64,000 bases of DNA from Polychytrium aggregatum. Taxonomy: Eukaryota > Chytridiomycota > Chytridiomycetes > Polychytriales. The translations under genes were made by a program, and so were the position numbers. Where the stretch lies: the NCBI RefSeq assembly GCF_025602895.1, contig NW_026516303.1, forward strand, positions 106,856 through 170,855, read 5' to 3'. Positions 42,281 through 52,861 of the stretch are shown here, in pieces. How positions within the stretch are numbered: the first letter of the stretch is position 1; every line of letters begins with the position of its first letter. Below the pieces are notes generated by a model that saw only the letters and a program-made list of their open reading frames with translations, was not told the origin of the DNA and searched no databases.

Positions 42281-43304
42281 TCCGACCTGTGGGTGTCTGT
42301 TTGGATGAGCCCGATGCGACCATCGTATCGCAGGCGCATGCCGCCTAGGTCGGTGATGCGGGCGGCTGATTGGGGCTGGTTTTTGGACAACGACCAAGCG
42401 AACATCCTCAGTATTCGACCATCGGCGCTCGACAACCGGCATTCGACAATCAGCTGGCCAGCGGGTGCTTGCGGCCGAAGGATATGTATAGTTGCCGAGC
42501 TACCCGCGGCGTCTGTCCCAGACGATGCTCCAGGACGACGTGGATGTAATAACTGCACATTGCAACAGCAGAGCCCGTGTATGCATCCATGCAATACACT
42601 GGCAGCGCTTTCTGGGTAAATGGACGCCGACGCAGAGAGTGCGCATGGTCGATGTCAGGCGGCATCATGGACAGCCCACCGGCCGACGATCCCCATACTG
42701 TCCGAGGAGAGTCTGGTGGCCGTGCGATCCGAGGCAAGTGTGCGTCCCTCCGCATTTCTGTCGTCAGCGACATGGCATGGCATGGCATGGCACGGATGGT
42801 GCTTGGGCTTGCCTGCCGACTGCCCCCGACACACCGACTCTCAGGACCGGGCTGGGCGAATGTGCCCGCCTCCATCGATCCCCCCCCCTGATAGCCCGAC
42901 AAAGCAACAGCTGAATCGCAGGAATTCCCGCTCGAAAGGGCAGGAACCCAGAAGGGCCTGATTGGCCTGTCGCCGCCGTCTGCAGTCGCCATCTGCGCTC
43001 GTCTCCATCCCCATTCAATGATATCGACCCCAGTGGCGCTTACCGATATGGACGGCGCTTCTGGATGGGCTTGGTCCTCATCGCTCCTTCCCAGCCGCAT
43101 TGAAAAGCGCCCTCGGTTCGTCCAGCAGCAGGCGCTGTCCAGGCTTCGAACGCATCCGTCTGCCCATAATCTATCCGCTGCTTTCTCAGCAACACAGATC
43201 CAAGTACTTGCTTGCCGTCGCACGACCGCCATCCCGATACAATCTTGGCTCCGTCGACTCGCTCTCAGTCCTCCGCGCAATTGCTGCCTTTCATTTCTCT
43301 CGCG
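42281..43304. other. Intergenic region with ATGGC repeats
   Basis: About 1 kb. A (GCATG)n-type run (GACATGGCATGGCATGGCAT) lies at about 42770-42792 and a C-run at 42885. The two long ORFs on either strand lack motifs. Promoter of the LRR gene. Confidence 0.5.
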
Positions 43305-45176
43305 ATGGCACAAAGCGAGCCTGCAACCCGGTCTTGCATCTGGATATCGGTGGTCCGTCTCCTGGATTTTCACGATCTCCGCACCCTTCTGGTGGTCTCG
43401 AAGGCTGTTTCCCGAATAGCGCTGGCCGAGATGTGTATGCGCCCCAAGTTTGCTCATGCCGCAGGTTTTCTCCAGCACCTGGCTCGCCTCCGACACCATG
43501 ACAAAGGAGGTGTCGCCGGTGATGCTTCCGGCCCGCCTGCACCGCTGCGAATCCTGTCGATTACAGCCGAGCTGCTCCCCGATCTCCTGGTCGGCGACAT
43601 CGTCGCCATGCTGGAGCTTGCTCCAGCGCTCGAACGCCTGACCATCGAGAGCAGTTTGGCCATCACCAACTTGGTGGTGGATCGATCAGCCATCCACAAC
43701 CCCCACCTCCGATATCTCTCACTTCGCGGGTGCCCCATCACCGACTCGTGCGTTCTGGACCTCGTCAAGGGCTGTGCCCGCCTCGCCGATCTTGATCTGT
43801 CGTTCACAAACTGCACTTTGGACACCCTCTTCATCGCCATCCATCGGGCCACGTCGCTGCAGCGCCTGGTCCTGTCCGGGATCGAAGGGGCGTCCTCGCT
43901 GCCGCTCCCACGGTCAACCCAAAGTAAATCCAGTCTGCGATTCCTGGATGTGTCGTCGACCCCGATATCCGACCCTCTTCTCAACCATGTGGCCGCGGTG
44001 TGCCCTCGGCTTCGATTGCTCGACCTTAGTAACTGTGGGCTGATCTCGGACGGGTCGCTTGTTGATCTACCGAACCGTTGCTCGAATTTGCGTCATCTCT
44101 TTCTCACCAACCTGCCGCGAGTAACCCCGGCGACACTCAACAGTCTGTCCGCTTCGGGTGTGCTCGGATCACTCGAGACCCTGGATCTCCGAGGCTGCAG
44201 CCAGCTGGAGCTCTATCCAGAGCAGCTTGAGCTGGGCCACGCTGGCTCGCAACCGGATATGTTTGCTGTCCCAGAAGCCCATGAATCCTTCGTCACAAGC
44301 CACAAGCACTCCCCTGTTCAATCCGGCGCTCCATCTCCTCAAGCGCGGATGCCCAAGGCCACTCCACTTCAAGTCTCCGCCTTGATCGATGATCGCTCGA
44401 GAACCCTCAAGAACCAATCGCAGAGCACCCCACTGCTTCGCCATTATCGGGACCCACTCTTGGTGCTCAAGCTGCCGTTGGCTGACCATGCCCTTATCCC
44501 CTTTCGCTCGGACCCGTCACTTCTAGCGCCCGGGCCGATTGCGAATCGGGGCTGTGCCCATGAGTTACGAGAACAGCGAGCCAAGGCCAGAGCACGCCCG
44601 GTGATGGCTGAGCCTGGCAATCCAACCATCGTCAGCGAGCAAAATCGGGGGACTGCATCAAAGGACACTCGTTCTCCCACCAAACCCCATGTCGCCGAGG
44701 CTGTTGATCTAGAGCCTGTGTCGTCACCGACCAATTCTCAGCAGGCACAGACCCAATCCCTCTCTGATGGATGCACATTCGGGCTCCGTGTGCTACTTGC
44801 TGCGTGCTTGCTTGCCACAACATCTCGCCTTCTGCTGCTATTCTCGCTGGTGGTTTTGGGTATCGTCGCATTCCAAATCTTGGCCCCGATAATCAAATCA
44901 CTGGCGGCTTCAGTGACGGAGAAACTAGGCCACGACTCACCCGTGGAAAGCCTTAGCCCATCCCCGGCAGTCTTGCCCTCATCGACACCAACACCAGCCG
45001 GCCCAATCCCTCGCACCCCGCGGATGCAGGCTCGTCTGCGGGGGAGTATTCACGGACTCGACAGCAAACTGCTGGAGCGCTTGCCACATTTTCTCAAGGC
45101 GGATGCCTCTTCAACCCCGATTGTCAAGCGCCTCAGGTCAAGTAGCGCTCAGCCACAGTTTCGCCGACCAATGTAG
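43305..45176 (+). CDS. LRR protein, F-box-like start, C-terminal membrane anchor
   Basis: Single exon. The Met at 43305 (MAQSEPATRSCIWISVVRLL) is preferred over an in-frame Met at 43212. Residues 10-50 (VVRLLDFHDLRTLLVVSKAV) look like a weak F-box. AMN1/FBXL-type leucine-rich repeats follow: LRYLSLRGCPITDSCVLDLV, ARLADLDLSFTNCTLDTLF, LRFLDVSSTPISDPLLNHVA, LRLLDLSNCGLISDGSLVDL and LETLDLRGCSQLELYPEQLE. A disordered linker leads to one hydrophobic span (LLLLFSLVVLGIVAFQILAP, about residue 530). F-box/LRR proteins choose substrates for SCF ubiquitin ligases; a membrane anchor on such a protein is uncommon. F-box assignment is tentative, LRRs are clear. Confidence 0.8.
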   Translation: MAQSEPATRSCIWISVVRLLDFHDLRTLLVVSKAVSRIALAEMCMRPKFAHAAGFLQHLARLRHHDKGGVAGDASGPPAPLRILSITAELLPDLLVGDIVAMLELAPALERLTIESSLAITNLVVDRSAIHNPHLRYLSLRGCPITDSCVLDLVKGCARLADLDLSFTNCTLDTLFIAIHRATSLQRLVLSGIEGASSLPLPRSTQSKSSLRFLDVSSTPISDPLLNHVAAVCPRLRLLDLSNCGLISDGSLVDLPNRCSNLRHLFLTNLPRVTPATLNSLSASGVLGSLETLDLRGCSQLELYPEQLELGHAGSQPDMFAVPEAHESFVTSHKHSPVQSGAPSPQARMPKATPLQVSALIDDRSRTLKNQSQSTPLLRHYRDPLLVLKLPLADHALIPFRSDPSLLAPGPIANRGCAHELREQRAKARARPVMAEPGNPTIVSEQNRGTASKDTRSPTKPHVAEAVDLEPVSSPTNSQQAQTQSLSDGCTFGLRVLLAACLLATTSRLLLLFSLVVLGIVAFQILAPIIKSLAASVTEKLGHDSPVESLSPSPAVLPSSTPTPAGPIPRTPRMQARLRGSIHGLDSKLLERLPHFLKADASSTPIVKRLRSSSAQPQFRRPM

Positions 45177-45215
45177 AGCCGACCAATGTAGAGCCGATCA
45201 ATGTAAAGCCGAGCG
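45166..45215. repeat. GACCAATGTAGAGCC tandem repeat
   Basis: Three near-perfect units of GCCGACCAATGTAGA straddling the stop codon of the LRR gene. Followed by GTGGTGGT/TGTATGGTGG low-complexity DNA to 45295. Confidence 0.85.
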
Positions 45216-46433
45216 ACGGGCCGGCCTCTGTGGTGGTGGTTGTGCGGTGGTGGCTGTATGGTAGTGGCTGTATGGTGGCGGTGGTGGTGGGTATCAAGTC
45301 AAGACTGCGATGCCTGTACGATATTGACTGAAATACATCCATAATCACGACGGGATACCGTCAAAGCTATGTTTGGATGCTCATCCTGAGATCAGCGATT
45401 CCGCTGACGAATGACATGGGCAGCGGCGGATCGGCAAATGCAGTTGTCTGGTCGAGCCCAAGTAACTTTGGTGATCGATCCATCGAGAATAAGAGCCAGA
45501 TACCCGTTGGTGTGGAACCGTATCCAGAGGTATGTATAGCGGCAGATGCCATCATGACCAGTACAAAGCATCCCGAGAAGGAACCAGCCAGCGCGACCGA
45601 CAATGTGATGCCCCGGCCCCCGCCCATGTTGGGAGAGCCCCGGTTTCGAGAACGCATTCTGTATTGGCCAGATTTCATCTGAGCCCGAGCCACAATAGAA
45701 TCCGTGCGCTGGCGAATCACGCACTTGCATCCCAGCGAGCTTCCCAACGATGTTGAGTGGAATGTTGCTGTTGATCCCGCTCGCCGCTCGCCTTTCGCCG
45801 TCTCCATCGCTTTCGGCAGACAGCTGCCATCCAAGCCAGCCCTTTCCACAGACCAGTCCAGACCAGCCCAGTCCAGACCAGCGACCGTCGGGCCAACGAA
45901 CCACCCGGCTATCCGAGGGGATACACGCGATTCTGGTCGTGAATGTGAGTGCCAACCGTGCCCGATATCGCCCAACAGGCCACCGTCTGTCAGGATCGCC
46001 GCTGCCCCTTCCGCACAAGCATCTTCCATCAGCACCGCCAACATCCTCCCCTTCCATCGCCATCAACACCGCCATGCCATTTCCATATCCATTTCCATTT
46101 CCATATCCTCCCCGACTGTCCCGCGTCGCACTGGTATCCATGGCATCGCCTGCCAAGGATGTGGCAGCGTCCGGCTCCTTGTGCGTGCGTCTGCCCAAAC
46201 AGACACGGCCTTGGCCACAAGTGCGCCCGCTGGACAGCATCCCGAGACATCCGCCGTCTCTTGAGCAGCTCGTCTCTGCCACGATCCTCTCCAGCCCCTC
46301 ATCGGCACCCTCTCCCCCTTCCCCATCCCTCCCTCTCTGTCCTCTGTCGATCTCCCATCCCATCCCGTCCCGTCCCTGAGCACAGCACCTCTCCCCCATC
46401 CCATCTGCAGCGTCGAGCCCCTCGTCCACAGCC
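45216..46433. other. Intergenic region upstream of recyclin-1
   Basis: About 1.2 kb, pyrimidine-rich near 46300-46430 as expected for a 5' UTR, with CCATTTCCATATCC repeats at 46077-46110 and CAGACCAGCCCAGTCCAGAC at about 45850-45890. Overlapping ORFs on both strands at 45367-46044 have no recognisable domain. Confidence 0.5.
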
Positions 46434-49400
46434 ATGTTGTCCCAATTCGTCAACTCTATAAACAACTCCGGTCTGATCCGGAAGGCCGACCTGCAGGGCT
46501 TGGCGATGCGGCGAACTCCCTCTTCGCAGTATCGCAATCTGCGAGAGTATTCTGACTCTAACAATCCGTGGGACCCTGCCTCCTCATCCAGCTCGCTTAC
46601 CTCTGACTGGGACGATCCCAACAGCGCCCCGCAGCAGCATCCCGGCCTTCGAGAAATGATAGCTTCCAAGAAGGCTGGCTCGTCCGTCGGCACCGGCAGC
46701 ACCACGTCGCCCAAGCTCATCACCTCGCTGCCGCCAGACCTTGTCATCCGCATCTTTTCATACCTGCATGTCTCGGATCTCCCAAAGGTTGCCTGCGTCT
46801 CGCGGCGCTTCAAGATCCTTGTGTACAACGATGCGGTCTATGCGCCAAAGCTCAAAGCCCTTGGCTATGTTATCGAAGGACCCGATACCCAGGCGGCGCT
46901 CGGCCAGACCAAGTCCGACGACTTGGTCGATATTCTCAACTCCCGGCTCCGCCAGTTGCCCGGCGGACAGTTCCTGCCCGGCAGCACACGATACCTCGAG
47001 ACCGGGACAATGTGGGGCGGCATCGCCGCTCCTTCGGGCGATGGCTCGTCGAGCGCCGCAGCCGCAGTCTCTTCCAACGAGCCGCTGCCGACAAATCCCC
47101 CTGAAATTGCGATTGAGCAGCCTGCACGGGAGGGCACCCCGGCACCGGTCAGTCCCGGCGGCGCCACGCCTTCTCAAAAGATCACCTCGACCTTGCCCTC
47201 AAAGCCCTCGCCCATCACTGTCGGTGCCGGTGGACTGAGGGCCAAGAGTCGCAACAGCAGCAACATCACCATCGGGATGAGGCGGTCGACCTCGGGCGTC
47301 GCGTCGGGTGTCTCGTCAGTCTCCAGTATTGTCGATGGATCGGCACGGGCCTCGCGCGAATCGTTCAAGCAGATCTACACAGAGCTCCTGCCATACTTTA
47401 TCGACTTTCGGAAGAAGCAAAAGGACTCGAAGCTGTTCAAGGACTTTAAGGACATCACCGACGTCGCCACCATTCTGCGCCGCCTGCGGCTTTTCTCGCG
47501 GGCGAAATTCCTCCCCAACTGCGACGACATTGATTTTTCTCTCGAGACGACAATCGAGTGGTTCGAGTCCATGGTCCTGGCTCAGTTCGACCGGGCTTAC
47601 GATACCAAGAGCTACGAGGAGATGCGTCAGAACGCCATGGCCTGCTTCAACCTCAACGGCGGCGCCTCGTGCGTGTCCCTCTTCGTGGCCAAGAACCCCA
47701 TCTTTTTCGACTCGACCTTCAACCCCTCCTTGATCAACGAGGCGGCGCGGCTGCAGGTCAATGGCATCAAGGCCTCGGGCTATGCCCTGGCCGACAACTT
47801 TGCATCGTTCATGGACCACCTGCTCAGCAACTCCCACGAGCAAATCTTGGTCATCTCCAAGGTTTTCCTGCCCCAAATGGATGCCGGCACGATCTTCATC
47901 ACCAAGGTCTTTGAGGACTCGGTGTCTGAGTATCTTAACTCGACTCTTGTTGCTGCTCGCGATGGCGAGTCCACCGGAATCTACCTCCACACCCTGGCGG
48001 CCACGGTTCACTGCTGCAGCCAGTATGTCGAGTTCATTTCCAGCAACGCGCATGGCGTTGCGCTTCAGACCGATAACTTGAAGCTCGCTGTGGCGGCCAT
48101 GTTCAAGCCGTATGCCGAGACGTACATAAATCAGGAAATTGACTACATGCTCAAGGCTTTTGAGGGCGAGTTTATGCGCTGGAAAAACAGGGTAAGTGCA
48201 GCACTGCCTCTGGTCGACACCCTCGGGTATGCACGGATGCATGTGTGCATGCGCACGCCAATACGGGCGAGCGTAAACCCAGACAGGATGGAGACCAATC
48301 CCTCCCCCGCAATCTCGCTTCGGCTGGCTGGGATACAGCAAGCACCAGCTGCCTCGTTGGAGTCTGTGATGCCTGTCTTACTCGTCTCGTAATGGTAACC
48401 GTGCTTTTGCGCTGCCGACAATAGAAAAGCAAGGCCGGAAAGCCCACGTCTGACCCGAGTTACATGACTGATGTTGAACAGTCGGTCGCCCATAAGCGCC
48501 ATGTGATGCAGACCTTCAAGACGGTCCTGTTCGCACCCGTCGCCCTCACGATGACGATCGGCACAACGATAGGTAGCACGGTACTTGGAAAGAAATCAGC
48601 GCAGCCCCAAAGTGCCACTACGCCTGTTGCCGAAGTCACCGACGACGGGAAGGTCCGATCGGTCACCTACCATCTGGACGATGGCTCCCTATCGCGTCTG
48701 GTATCGCTGGAACTTTCCTTGAACCTGATTCACTTCAACAAGGAAAGCCTTGGCCGCGCAATGGTCATTACAGCGGCAACCGACTATTCCAAGCTGTAAG
48801 TAGCACCTGCCAGAATCCGATGACATTTGAGTGCGTGGATGTGTGGATGTATGATCTGTGGCTGTGTGGATGTTGGTCAATGAGGCGGCGTGCGCAGCTG
48901 GATAGACTAAAACTAGAACGGAAACTAAAGCTGAGCTACGTGTGTCTGTCTGCATCTCACAGGAGGATCAACATCGAAAAGATCTTTGTGAGGCTGCTCA
49001 AGGCCCTTGGAGAGAAGCACCTTAAACCTGGATTTGTGGCGTAAGTGTCGGCACACACGATGCGCCATGGGGCGCTCGTGTTGGCAGGTTCCGTTGTGCA
49101 TTCAATGATCAGACCAAGATACGCGAATCAGCGTCCCATTTGCTGACGAGGTACTCTGGATTTGTCGTCATCTACCCAACTGGCACTTTGCTCACTTGTT
49201 GCGCATGGCCTCTCACAGGGCCACCGATCAGCTGACGATGGTTGTCGACGGCAAGACCCAGTCCGGCGCAACCGACTCGATGGAATTCTTCGAGCTGGTG
49301 CATATCGGCGACCTGATCTCCCAGATGGTGGATGCGTACTACTGCGAGGATATTGTAGGTGACTGGGTAGCTCTGGGCATCGGGCGCTGGTCAGCTTTCT

Positions 49401-50489
49401 GATTTCTTGATGCCTGGCTTACTTTGTCTCAATCGAACACCGCTACGCGATGGCGTGACAGAAACCATGGATCGATGAGGGTGATTTCCTGTCCGAGATC
49501 ATAATGGAGAAGAAGGCCTTTGAGCGACTACTGGACGATCAGGTGGCCGGTGGAATGGACAAGTCGATTCAGGCGCTGATCAACCAGGCCGACCACATCC
49601 TTATCACCGAGCAGCTTCCGACGGACTTCAATCCTGTCGGCGGCTTGGTCGAGCTGCGTCCAACGAAGGTGAGCCGACCATCGACCAGGCGGGCGCGCGC
49701 TGGGCTGGCTCAAGAGTATGCTGGGTGTACATTCCCTCTGTTTACTTCAAACGGATCGCACATGGATCTCCGCGACGCCTGCTTCCACTCTCTGGCTGAC
49801 GCATCAGTGGGTCAATCTAAACTCCAGGCGTGCGAACATGTAGTCGAGTGTTTCAATGCATACGCCAAAGCCCTCAATGGCGTGACCGAGAAACACACGG
49901 TCGAAGTATTCTTCAGCGAGCTTGCTGTCCGCTTGTTTGCGTAGGTGTTTGTGTTTGATGTGCTCGTCGTCGAGTCGATGAGCGGGGGCTCCGCGGCTGT
50001 CGCATGCGATTCTGACGATCCCTCTTCCGCAGCGTCATCATCAAACACATCAAGCGGCATCAAGTCAGCCAGTCCGGCTCGATCCAGCTGATGTGGTGGG
50101 TGCAGACCCTTGGCCGGGGCATATCCGCACTAAGACCTTTGCTTGGTCGGCGTGGTCGGCGTGGTCGGCGTGGGCGAGAATCAGCGATCTGCGTCAAAGT
50201 TTATGGCTCACTTACATGTCACCTGTGTCGATGCAGCGACCTGAACCGCTACTACGAGTGGTCAACCTCGCTCCGGGTCTCCAGCGTGTCCAAAGTGTTT
50301 ATTGTCCTCAAGGAACTCGGCAATCTCTTCATGGCGGATGGCGAGGTCGAACTGAAGACCCTCGTCTATGACTCGTCGCGATGGGGAAACAATCTGCGTC
50401 TGGAAGAGATATACGAGCTGCTGGCGTCGCGGACAGACTACAAGAAGATACAGAAGTACGTCGAGTCCAAGGACTGCTGCATACAGTAG
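46434..50489 (+). CDS. RCY1: Recyclin-1-like F-box protein with Sec10-like region and CAAX box
   Basis: Eight exons (46434-48191, 48425-48795, 48963-49040, 49219-49354, 49462-49668, 49828-49940, 50033-50095, 50237-50489) close in frame to 992 residues. RCY1 is an F-box protein needed for endocytic recycling. The F-box is at about 100-145 (SLPPDLVIRIFSYLHVSDLP then KVACVSRRFKIL). A Ser/Pro/Gly-rich linker follows. From about 305 to the end lies an exocyst Sec10-like helical region (IYTELLPYFIDFRKKQKDSK, ATILRRLRLFSRAKF, FKTVLFAPVALTM, CDLNRYYEWSTSL). The C-terminus ends KDCCIQ, a CAAX box for prenylation, so the protein should be membrane-anchored and a client of STE14-type methylation. All eight junctions have consensus donors and acceptors. 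Confidence 0.93.
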
Positions 50490-50987
50490 CGGCACTGTGC
50501 TCTGCCATGTGCTCTCCCTGTCTGCTCCAGGCTCGCTCCGCCTAGAACGGCAGCCAACGCCAGCGTCTGGAGCACCCGACTTCGGACCTGCGAATTTTTT
50601 GGAAGACTGCCTGTCCATGGCTTCGGCTGCTTTGTGCCGATGGTCTCAGCTGCTCGATGTCCCAATAGAGTGTCCGCGAATTGAACCAAGATTTGCCGTA
50701 TCCATAGCCAAATGCAGGGTGAGATAGCCTGGGCCATTTTGCAATAAACGCTGATCACTGTGGCAACCCCGAGCAAAGACCCATGGATGGCGCTGGGTGA
50801 TCGTCGGCCAGACAACCGGGGTGTCCTGTCCCTTTCGTATTCACACACTGATTGGTCAGACAGGGAAGTGTGGCGCAGCGGCTGGCAGAAAAATCGAGTC
50901 GAAAACAGCAGAGCCGAGTCGAGAACAGCAGAGCCGAGCTGCAAACAACCAAGCAAGGCAAATCGCAGCGAGGACAGGCACAGCACC
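50490..50987. other. Intergenic region upstream of EIF1AD
   Basis: About 500 bp with two tandem units of GAGTCGAGAACAGCAGAGCC at about 50890-50940. No other feature seen. Confidence 0.55.
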
Positions 50988-51999
50988 ATGAGCAAGAAGC
51001 ACACCACCCAGCGGTTCCTCACGGAGATGCCGCTGCCAACCCCGGAGCACCCGGTCGTCAAGATCCTTGAGCCGCGAGGCAACTCGTTCCTGGTCCTCTT
51101 TGCAGACGGACAGACCACGCTGGCGACGATTCCGACAAAGTTCCGCAAGGTGCTCTGGATCAAGCGAGGTACGAGCAGAGTCAAGAGGGCAGGGGTGCTG
51201 CCTATCGGCGGGGAGCTGGTCTCCTCGAAGCTGATCCGGGCCTGCTCTCGAGGATACGCCCACAGCACGGTTCCTTCCCACCTCCCTCCATCGGCCACCC
51301 AGATGCGCTGGAGGATAGCTGTGCGATTCCAAAAGAAAGAAAGCAAATCAGGCTTGACAGGTCCTGGTCTGTGATATGCCTCTGACTTGCTTTTCCATCC
51401 ATTCACCCATTTACCTTACTCTATGTCGTCCGACCGATTGCCGCCCATCGCCCTTATCTTCACACAGGCAACTTTGTCATCGTCCAGCCCATCGTGGATT
51501 CCAAAATCAAAATCACCCACGAAGTGCTGTATGTTCTCGGGCCAGATCACATCAAGCATATCAAGCAGGCAGGACAATGGTGAGCTATAGCAGCTGCACG
51601 CCGGCAATCCTGAGAGGGCGACGGAATGAAGGAATGCCGGGAAGCAGGAAGCAGGAAGCAGGGAGCAGGAAGCAGTACCCTGCGTCCCATCCCCGATCGA
51701 GAGCACAGCATCGAGGAGGGGGAGGTTTGTCGTCATTTGGTTAATGAATGCTCATACCTGACCCCACCGGCTACAGGCCGCCGGAATTTGAGCAACAGCA
51801 ACAGCAGCAGCAGCAACAGGCTGAATCGAATGACCAAGACTCGAGCACAACGGCCGAGCGAACAGACCAGGCGGAACAAAGCGGATACAACGAGAACGGA
51901 GAGAATGACGATGAGGAGGAGGACGAAGAGGATGATGACGAACTGTTTTCGAACACCAACCGCAGGGTCTACGACGATTCTGACGACGACGATGAATAG
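50988..51999 (+). CDS. EIF1AD-type S1-like (eIF1A domain) protein
   Basis: Three exons (50988-51168, 51468-51579, 51777-51999) close in frame to 171 residues. The OB fold is VVKILEPRGNSFLVLFADGQ, IPTKFRKVLWIKRGNFVIV and YVLGPDHIKHIKQAGQWP. It matches the EIF1AD family (start MSKK, FRK..WIKRG), not eIF1A itself. A Gln run (QQQQQQQQQ) and a highly acidic C-terminus (DDEEEDEEDDDELF, then DDSDDDDE) follow, as in EIF1AD. EIF1AD acts in late cytoplasmic maturation of the small ribosomal subunit in animals. Absent from budding yeast, as far as I know. Confidence 0.9.
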
Positions 52000-52503
52000 A
52001 CGCCGATACCCCCCGGCCAAGAATCCTAACGCCGAATGTCGACGGGCTGGTGTGGAATAGCGCTCGCCCAGTGCATCTGATCGAAAGGAATAAGGTGTCC
52101 GACGACTGCTGGGGGCAATTTGGCGACTGCTCGACACTGCTACCGATATCCGAAATGACTTGCTCGTGCACTTCCCAAGGTCGACCCGTCCACTTCCCAA
52201 GGTCGACCCGTCCACCATCGCCCCAAAGTTTCACCATCGTACTACTTTGGCATCATCCCGAGCAAGAAAGTCACAGCGTGACGAGTATCTCAGCGTCAAT
52301 CCATTGTTCCGCGGACAGCGAGGCCAGTAGGCAACCCGGAGGCACCGTCCTTCTCTGAGCCCAATACAAATCCATGAGCTGACCATCGCATCCTGTGCCT
52401 GCATTCTTATTCGGTGCTGGAAATGAATCCACAACATATCAAGACGACGACGATGGTTTATTGGAGTGATTGGTGCGGCATGGCCGGTGTTGCTGCTGCT
52501 TCG
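52000..52503. other. Intergenic region left of the MITE
   Basis: About 500 bp of 3' flank of EIF1AD. A short direct repeat CCCAAGGTCGACCCGTCCAC occurs twice at about 52177-52213. No gene seen. Confidence 0.5.
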
Positions 52504-52849
52504 CAGTCATTCCAATAAAACACGGGACACATTGGTTTTGACCATTGATCAAATGATTTGTTGCCCAATACCATCGCACCCTGGCCAAGACCATTCTGTG
52601 ATGCGGTGCAATACCATCATCCGTGGCCTGAGAAAAGTTGCCCCCCATATTCAGCGTCCAAAAGCACCAGTCACCGCTGGCATTCCAAGACCAGTGTGCA
52701 TGTCGATTGTGGATACCGGAGAGCACCGGTGGTCTTCACTCGGAGGCTGCCAAGGTTATCTGTTATATTTCTTATGGCTCCGCTAGACGCAAGCCATCAC
52801 ATACTTCATGTTTATGGAAGCGCGTGTGTCCCGTTTTCTGAATAAAGTG
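52504..52849 (+). mobile_element. MITE: internally deleted Fanzor/IS630 element
   Basis: 346 bp. The left 150 bp match the 5' end of the full element (CCAATAAAACACGGGACACA, GTTTTGACCATTGATCAAAT, CCTGGCCAAGACCATTC = start of the transposase gene). The right 180 bp match the Fanzor 3' end (ACCGGTGGTCTTCACTCGGA) up to GTGTCCCGTTTTCTGAATAA. TA follows the right end (52850); the left flank has CG in place of TA. The right end lies only 12 bp beyond the stop codon of the isopropylmalate synthase gene. Confidence 0.9.
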
Positions 52850-52861
52850 TAGCTACTCAGA

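Noticed and set aside
42450-43499. 349-codon minus-strand ORF left of the LRR gene
   Set aside because: Overlaps the LRR coding region antisense, contains ATGGC repeats and has no motif.
45367-46044. 225-codon minus-strand ORF with one hydrophobic stretch, and a 101-codon plus-strand ORF on the other strand
   Set aside because: Neither shows a recognisable motif; composition and tandem repeats suggest intergenic DNA. A small membrane protein cannot be excluded.
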